Below are positions 6,059 to 10,016 of a DNA stretch of 10,016 bases, in pieces. Every line of letters begins with the position of its first letter. The first letter of the stretch is position 1. Below the pieces are notes generated by a model, which ran no database searches, was not told the DNA's origin, and was given only the letters and a program-made list of their open reading frames with translations. The stretch is from the NCBI GenBank assembly GCA_013154225.1, contig JAADCW010000116.1, forward strand, positions 1 through 10,016, given 5' to 3'. Origin of the DNA: Chloroflexota bacterium (GTDB lineage Bacteria; Chloroflexota; Anaerolineae; Anaerolineales; DRMV01). The position numbers and the translations under genes were made by a program.

Positions 6059-7060
6059 ATGCCAACTTATTTGTTTTTAGGTCCGTTGAATCGAGAATAC
6101 ATTTTGCCGCCGCAGGGGAAACCCCTGTTGGACGTGCCAGGGGGCGAAGTGCTTTATGCAGCCGCTGGGGCTGCGTTGTGGGGGGCAGAAGTTGGTTTGA
6201 TCAGTCGGGTGGGGGAAGATTTTCCTCAGACCTGGCTGGATGATTTAGCCGCCCGAGGGTGGGATGTGCGGGGTGTGCGTCGGCTTCCTGAGCCGCTGGA
6301 AACCCGCCGGGTGTTGGTTTACGAACCTTCAGGGCGTTTGAGCCCCCAATCGCCTTTGGCCGCGTTTGCCCGTCGTGGTATTACGTTCCCCAAATCATTG
6401 CTGAATTACAATCCACCGCCGGTACAGCGCGCCAATCTCGACAAGCCTACACCCACCTCTCTGCGTATTAGCGACTTGCCGCCTAATTTTGGCGACGCGC
6501 GGGCCGCTCATTTTTGCCCCCACGATTTCCTCACCCATAGTTTATTGCCCGCGGCGTTGCGCACCGCGGGCGTCCCCATTATTACCCTCGCGCCCCACTC
6601 GGCCTATATGACCGCGCTGTTTTACGACCGCTTGCCCGCCCTGCTGACCGGGCTGACCGCTTTCATCGTCACCGAGGCGCAGTTGCGTGCGGTTTTTCGC
6701 GAGCGCACCAGCGATTTGTGGGAAATGGCCGAAACCCTGGGGCAGTGGCAGGTGCGGTATGTGGTGATCCGCCGCGCGGAAGGGGAAGTGTGGCTTTATG
6801 ACGTCAACGGCAACCGCCGTTGGGTTGTGCCTGGGTATCCCACCCGCATGGTGGACCCCACGGGCGCAGATGACGCCTTTGCCGGGGGCTTTTTGGTGGG
6901 CTATCGGGAAACCTTGGACCCGGTGCAGGCGGTGGTGCAAGGCGCGGTGTCGGCTTCTCTGGCTGTGGAAACCCGGGGCGCGCTGGCATTGTTGGATACC
7001 TTGCCTGCTTTGGTTTCCCGACGGGCAGAAGTGGTCTCAGCTTCGGTACAGCAGGTGTAG
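6059..7060 (+). CDS. PfkB-family carbohydrate/nucleoside kinase
   Basis: A 333-residue ribokinase-fold enzyme that transfers the ATP gamma-phosphate to a sugar or nucleoside hydroxyl. The N-terminal region has the glycine pair and following helix of the family (PGGEVLYAAAGAALWG, 27-42) and GLISRVGEDFP (46-56). The C-terminal signature is DPTGADDAFAGG (266-277), with the catalytic base Asp272 and the anion hole before it. The usual GAGD reads GADD here. The middle (about 100-165, FARRGITFPKSLLNYNPPP and HFCPHD) is unlike well-known ribokinases, so the substrate is not assigned. The open frame extends back to 5993 inside rsgA, but the ATG at 6059 is chosen: GAGAG at 6049-6053 precedes it and the first beta strand (YLFLGPLN) begins just after. 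A 52-bp AT-richer gap separates it from rsgA, the largest in the run, so it may have its own promoter. Confidence 0.88.
   Translation: MPTYLFLGPLNREYILPPQGKPLLDVPGGEVLYAAAGAALWGAEVGLISRVGEDFPQTWLDDLAARGWDVRGVRRLPEPLETRRVLVYEPSGRLSPQSPLAAFARRGITFPKSLLNYNPPPVQRANLDKPTPTSLRISDLPPNFGDARAAHFCPHDFLTHSLLPAALRTAGVPIITLAPHSAYMTALFYDRLPALLTGLTAFIVTEAQLRAVFRERTSDLWEMAETLGQWQVRYVVIRRAEGEVWLYDVNGNRRWVVPGYPTRMVDPTGADDAFAGGFLVGYRETLDPVQAVVQGAVSASLAVETRGALALLDTLPALVSRRAEVVSASVQQV
6547..6571. repeat. Inverted repeat of GCCCGCGG inside the kinase gene
   Basis: GCCCGCGG at 6547-6554 and CCGCGGGC at 6564-6571 form perfect 8-bp arms around nine bases. It lies in the coding sequence (LPAALRTAGVP), and each arm holds one CCGCGG palindrome, a word that is frequent in the whole window. 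Probably a by-product of that word's abundance. Confidence 0.4.
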
Positions 7061-7071
7061 CCTCAGGGAGC

Positions 7072-7075
7072 GAGG
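7072..7075 (+). promoter_or_regulatory. Ribosome binding site for the M20 peptidase
   Basis: GAGG, within GGGAGCGAGG at 7066-7075, stands five bases before the ATG at 7081. The alternative GTG at 7075 would sit on top of this site, so the ATG is preferred. Confidence 0.6.
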
Positions 7076-7080
7076 TGTGT

Positions 7081-8178
7081 ATGGATTTTCTTTCCAGGTT
7101 AGTATCGTTAGCCATGGCCATTCAGCAGATCCCTGCGCCCACGGGGCAAGAGGCACAGCGCGCCGCGTTTGTGATGGGGCGTTTTTCTGCAGAGGGGTTG
7201 GAAGTAACGCAAGACGCGGTGGGCAACGTGTATGCCCGCGTTCCCGGAAGCGACCCAAAAGCCCGTCCGGTGGTGGTTTCGGCCCATTTGGACACGGTCT
7301 TCCCTGCAGACACACCGCTCACCCTGCGCCGTGAGGGCGACAGGTTGTTTGGCCCAGGCATTGGCGATAACAGCGTGGCTGTAGCGGCTTTGTTGGGTTT
7401 GTGGTGGCTGTTGCAGGCGCACCATGTGCAACCCCAAGGTGATTTGTGGCTGGTGGCCAATGTGGGGGAAGAAGGTCTGGGCAACCTGAAAGGCATGAAG
7501 GCAGTGGTGGCGCGCTTTGGCGCTCAGCCCAAGGCTTATATTGTGCTGGAAGGCCTGGGGTTGGGGTGGGTTTACCACCGTGGGTTGGGCGTGCGGCGGT
7601 ATGCACTCACGGTGCAGACCACAGGCGGGCACGCATGGGCTGATGCAGGTTCCCCTTCCGCGGTGCATGAGATGGCCGCACTTATCCATCGGCTGACAGC
7701 CCTACCCCTGCCGCGGCATCCGCGCACCACCCTCAACGTGGGCATGTGCCAGGGCGGTGTTTCCATCAACACCATTGCGCCCGAAGCCGTGGCCGAGGTG
7801 GATTTGCGCTCTGAGGACCCCGCAGCCCTGGCGGAACTTTCGCAGGCTGTGGAAACCGAAACGCAACGCTTACAGCGAGAAGGGGTTTCCACTTCGTGGA
7901 AGATCATTGGCGAGCGCCCCGCGGGCGGCATTCCTAAAGGGCATCCGCTGGTGCAGGCCGCGTTGCAGGCTTTGCAGCGTCAGAAGGTCTCGCCCTCGAC
8001 CGCGGTGGCCTCTACCGATGCCAATGTGCCGCTGAGTTTGGGCTTCCCCGCGGTGTGCATGGGGTTGACCCACGGCGGCGGCGCACACACCACCGATGAG
8101 TTTATTTACCTCACCCCCCTTGCGACGGGCATGGCCGCGCTGGAAGATTTGGTGCAACAGGCCTACCGTTTGCCCTGA
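7081..8178 (+). CDS. M20-family zinc metallopeptidase/amidohydrolase (peptidase T/ArgE/DapE-like)
   Basis: A 365-residue di-zinc hydrolase that cleaves amide bonds of small peptides or acyl-amino acids. The metal and catalytic set is complete: HLD with His69 and catalytic Asp71; bridging Asp96 in GPGIGDNSVAVAALL; the Glu130-Glu131 pair (NVGEEGLGNLKG); an acidic ligand at Glu157 (VLEG); and the last His336 in GGGAHTTDEF. The lid/dimerisation domain is inserted at about 172-280 and carries the conserved TGGH with His184. The GDNS variant and the HTTDE ending recall tripeptidase-type and unclassified M20 members more than DapE or ArgE proper. There is no signal peptide, so it is cytoplasmic. It lies 20 bp after the kinase and 18 bp before PAP2. 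The substrate is unknown; peptide salvage is the safest guess. Confidence 0.92.
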   Translation: MDFLSRLVSLAMAIQQIPAPTGQEAQRAAFVMGRFSAEGLEVTQDAVGNVYARVPGSDPKARPVVVSAHLDTVFPADTPLTLRREGDRLFGPGIGDNSVAVAALLGLWWLLQAHHVQPQGDLWLVANVGEEGLGNLKGMKAVVARFGAQPKAYIVLEGLGLGWVYHRGLGVRRYALTVQTTGGHAWADAGSPSAVHEMAALIHRLTALPLPRHPRTTLNVGMCQGGVSINTIAPEAVAEVDLRSEDPAALAELSQAVETETQRLQREGVSTSWKIIGERPAGGIPKGHPLVQAALQALQRQKVSPSTAVASTDANVPLSLGFPAVCMGLTHGGGAHTTDEFIYLTPLATGMAALEDLVQQAYRLP

Positions 8179-8196
8179 CCCAGACTGGAAGACCGT

Positions 8197-9174
8197 ATGG
8201 CTTGGCCCCTTACCCTGACCCTGTGGCTGCAGCACACCCCTGCCTGGTGGCACGGGGTGATGGCGTTTTTCTCCTTTCTGGGCACAGAGGATTTTTATCT
8301 GCTCCTTTTGCCCTTGCTTTATTGGAGCCTGGATGCGGGTTTGGGCCTGCGGTTGGCTTTGATGTTGATGACCAGCACAGGGTTGAACAGCATCTTGAAA
8401 ATGGCGTTGCATACTCCCCGGCCTTATTGGGTAAGCCCCGATGTGCGGCCAGCCGCGGCTGAAACCTCTTTTGGAATGCCGTCAGGCCATGCGCAAAACG
8501 CGGTAGCCTTTTGGGGTGAATTTGCCCGTTGGCTGGGCAAGCCGTGGGGCTGGGCACTGGCCGCGGGGTTGGCCCTGCTCATTGGGCTTTCGCGAGTGGT
8601 TTTGGGCGTTCACTTCCCCCAGGATGTGCTGGTGGGCTGGGTTGTGGGGTTGGTTTGGTTGGTGATTTTTGCGCGTTTGGAACCCGCGGCTGTGGCCTGG
8701 TGGCAGCGGCAATCCCTGGGTAGGAGAATTTTGGCCGCATGGGGCGTTTCTATGGCTGTGCTCTTGCCCGCAGTTGTGGTAGGATTTATGGTAGCGCGGT
8801 CATGGGCCTTGCCGCCGAGTTGGGAAACCCTGGCCCTGGCATCGGCGGGCGAGCCTATTGCGCCTTTGAGCCTGCACACCGCGCTGGCTGTGGCAGGCAC
8901 GCTGTTTGGCCTGCTAGCAGGGGTGGCACTGTGGCCAACGCTGCCCCGCAGTCCGCGTCAGCCCATCATACGCCTTTTGCGTTTTGTGGTTGGCATGGTG
9001 GGGCTGATGGTGCTTTTTGGCGGCCTGAAAGGGCTTTTGCCTTCGGGTGATCACCTGCTGGCTGAGGTGGCTCGCTATGGCCGCTATGCTGTGGTCGGCG
9101 CCTGGATTACCGCTGGCGCACCGTGGTTGTTTCGACTTTTGCGCCTTGATGATCGTGCGTCCTTCCAAACCTGA
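8197..9174 (+). CDS. PAP2-family membrane phosphatase with long C-terminal membrane extension
   Basis: A 325-residue integral membrane protein. The three phosphatase motifs are intact: K68-x6-R75-P76 (KMALHTPRP), PSGH 95-98, and SRVVLGVHFPQD with Ser132, Arg133, nucleophile His139 and Asp143. Members remove phosphate from lipid phosphates or pyrophosphates, such as undecaprenyl-PP or phosphatidate, at the outer face of the membrane. Hydrophobic segments lie at about 21-43, 50-67, 117-137, 143-160, 180-202, 226-246, 260-281 and 295-315. The PAP2 core ends near 165, and about 150 further residues with four membrane segments follow, which many family members lack. GGAAGA at 8187-8192 precedes the ATG. 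Undecaprenyl carrier recycling would fit with the PBP in the same run, but this is inference. Confidence 0.9.
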   Translation: MAWPLTLTLWLQHTPAWWHGVMAFFSFLGTEDFYLLLLPLLYWSLDAGLGLRLALMLMTSTGLNSILKMALHTPRPYWVSPDVRPAAAETSFGMPSGHAQNAVAFWGEFARWLGKPWGWALAAGLALLIGLSRVVLGVHFPQDVLVGWVVGLVWLVIFARLEPAAVAWWQRQSLGRRILAAWGVSMAVLLPAVVVGFMVARSWALPPSWETLALASAGEPIAPLSLHTALAVAGTLFGLLAGVALWPTLPRSPRQPIIRLLRFVVGMVGLMVLFGGLKGLLPSGDHLLAEVARYGRYAVVGAWITAGAPWLFRLLRLDDRASFQT

Positions 9175-9179
9175 CGTGT

Positions 9180-9184
9180 GAGGG
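9180..9184 (+). promoter_or_regulatory. Ribosome binding site fixing the FHA gene start
   Basis: GAGGG lies five bases before the ATG at 9190. The GTG at 9178, also in frame, overlaps this site and is therefore unlikely to be the start. Confidence 0.65.
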
Positions 9185-9189
9185 ACAAG

Positions 9190-9870
9190 ATGGCAACCAT
9201 TCAAAAAAGCAATGGTGTACTCATCATGCTGATCGCCCAGGGTGGCCCGTTGGACGGGATGCGCTGGACGGTGGAACAGCCTTTGACCATTGGCCGTGAC
9301 CCTTCTTGCGATTTGGTCATTCCAGATCGCCAGGTGTCGCGGCGACACGCGCGCGTGCGGCCCACAGATCAGGGCACGGTGTTGGAAGACCTGCACAGCA
9401 AAAACGGCACGCACCACAACGGCCGTCGGGTGATGCCGGGCACGGAAGTGCTCTTGCGCGATGGCGATGTCATTCAAATTGCCCTGGCCCAGCGGTTTGT
9501 GGTTGCCAGCACCGACGCCACCCTGCCTTTGGGTGAAATGGGTCCCACAGCCGCGGGGGCAGGCAAGGCTTTGCGTTTGGACCCGGCCACCCATCAGGTT
9601 TGGATCAAGGACGCGGAAGTGTTCCCGCCCCTTTCCGCGGCGCAGTTTCGGCTTTTGCTGGCCTTGTATCGCCGCGAGGGCGAGGTGGTGCCGCGGGACG
9701 AGATCATCCGCGCGGTGTGGGGCGATGACGCGGTGGGGATTTCCAACCAGGCTTTGGACGCGTTGGTGCGCCGCTTGCGCGATCGCCTGGCCGCGGCTGA
9801 TCCCTATCACGCTTATGTGGTCACCATTCGCGGCCACGGCCTGCGGTTAGACAACCCCCCTTGGCCCTAA
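9190..9870 (+). CDS. FHA domain - winged-helix (OmpR-type) transcriptional regulator
   Basis: A 226-residue two-domain protein. Residues about 12-106 form an FHA domain, which binds phosphothreonine peptides. Its contact residues are present: GRDPSCD 35-41, Ser50, Arg52-His53 and KNGT 71-74, with the DGDVIQI strand at 91-97. A linker of about 20 residues (107-126) leads to an OmpR/PhoB-type winged helix (127-222): LSAAQFRLLLALYRREGEVV, the RDEIIRAVWGDD turn and positioning helix, the recognition helix QALDALVRRLRDRL (187-200), and the wing hairpin ending VVTIRGHGLRL. There is no receiver domain. Control by a Ser/Thr kinase through phosphopeptide binding is the natural reading, as for EmbR of mycobacteria, although EmbR has the opposite domain order and an extra BTAD domain. 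No kinase gene is in the window. It ends the + strand run; 24 bp later comes a terminator hairpin. Confidence 0.92.
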   Translation: MATIQKSNGVLIMLIAQGGPLDGMRWTVEQPLTIGRDPSCDLVIPDRQVSRRHARVRPTDQGTVLEDLHSKNGTHHNGRRVMPGTEVLLRDGDVIQIALAQRFVVASTDATLPLGEMGPTAAGAGKALRLDPATHQVWIKDAEVFPPLSAAQFRLLLALYRREGEVVPRDEIIRAVWGDDAVGISNQALDALVRRLRDRLAAADPYHAYVVTIRGHGLRLDNPPWP

Positions 9871-9893
9871 ACCTTCGCAAGTGACAGATGATG

Positions 9894-9924
9894 AAAAAAC
9901 GCCCAGGCTTTTAGCCTGGGCGTT
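9894..9924 (-). terminator. Intrinsic terminator, best on the minus strand, possibly bidirectional
   Basis: An 11-bp perfect stem (AACGCCCAGGC at 9898-9908 with GCCTGGGCGTT at 9914-9924) has a 5-base loop (TTTTA). The run of A at 9894-9899 on the + strand becomes a T tract directly after the stem when read from the right. On the + strand only TT follows the stem, so termination of the FHA transcript would be weaker. This points to a convergent minus-strand transcript arriving from beyond 10016. Confidence 0.85.
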
Positions 9925-9940
9925 GCTGGACTTTGGCTTT

Positions 9941-10015
9941 TTAGGGAAGTAGCAAGGCCTCCTGAGGAGCCAGGAGGGCGAAAAAAGCGATAGAAGTCCA
10001 TCCAGAGCGTTCAAA
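9941..10015 (-). CDS. Possible 3' end of a convergent gene (partial)
   Basis: On the minus strand a frame enters from the window edge and ends at TAA (9943-9941) after 24 codons: FERSGWTSIAFF, then ALLAPQEALLLP. The stop is 17 bases from the hairpin whose T tract fits minus-strand transcription, which is the main reason to propose a gene here. With so few residues no family can be named and the frame could be open by chance. Another minus-strand frame is also open, but it runs through the terminator and is less likely. Confidence 0.25.
   Translation of the reverse strand, partial: FERSGWTSIAFFALLAPQEALLLP
9958..9977. repeat. Small inverted repeat near the right edge
   Basis: CCTCCTG at 9958-9964 pairs with CAGGAGG at 9971-9977 around a six-base loop (AGGAGC). 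There is no T tract directly after it on either strand, though an A6 run lies at 9981-9986. It could be part of the convergent transcript's 3' end or chance. Confidence 0.35.
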
Positions 10016-10016
10016 A

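Noticed and set aside
7108..7689. Long minus-strand open frames over the M20 gene
   Set aside because: They are antisense to an M20 protein with a complete set of zinc ligands and show no motif.

Overview
The window reads as a high-GC (about 60-63% by eye), gene-dense bacterial chromosome. I place it tentatively in the Chloroflexota, class Anaerolineae or a close relative. The grounds are Pro/Thr-rich tails of the TPTPE type on an envelope protein, a MecA-like lipoprotein-type PBP, an FHA plus winged-helix regulator, and a short-period 'cgactyccm' repeat between genes. No rRNA marker is present, so the placement is inference.

Layout. All eight well-supported protein genes lie on the + strand. 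From left to right: the 3' part of a class I SAM methyltransferase (1-735); a 99-bp gap with a 9-bp tandem repeat and a possible 30-codon ORF (732-824); an FAD-dependent amine-oxidase-type oxidoreductase (835-2127); a Maf nucleotide pyrophosphatase (2124-2834); a class B penicillin-binding protein with an NTF2/MecA N-terminal domain and a lipobox (2850-5045); the ribosome-assembly GTPase RsgA (5047-6006); a PfkB-type sugar/nucleoside kinase (6059-7060); an M20 metallopeptidase (7081-8178); a PAP2 membrane phosphatase (8197-9174); and an FHA-winged-helix regulator (9190-9870). A strong hairpin follows at 9898-9924. Its A/T tract makes it a canonical terminator for transcription coming from the right on the minus strand. 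A short minus-strand reading frame ends just to its right, so a convergent gene probably lies beyond the edge.

From 835 to 9870 the gaps are -4, 15, 1, 52, 20, 18 and 15 bp, so this could be one long transcript or two (the 52-bp gap before the kinase is the likeliest break). The gene content is mixed: envelope growth (PBP, perhaps PAP2 recycling lipid carrier), nucleotide housekeeping (Maf), ribosome maturation (RsgA), small-molecule and peptide turnover (kinase, M20) and a phosphopeptide-responsive regulator. I see no phage, transposon, CRISPR or defence signature. The main oddities are the in-frame 9-bp repeat with its candidate micropeptide, a hairpin-bearing insertion in Maf, the lipobox on the PBP, a strong excess of the palindrome CCGCGG, and the FHA-winged-helix fusion without a visible kinase partner. 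I did not find a convincing new multi-gene system.
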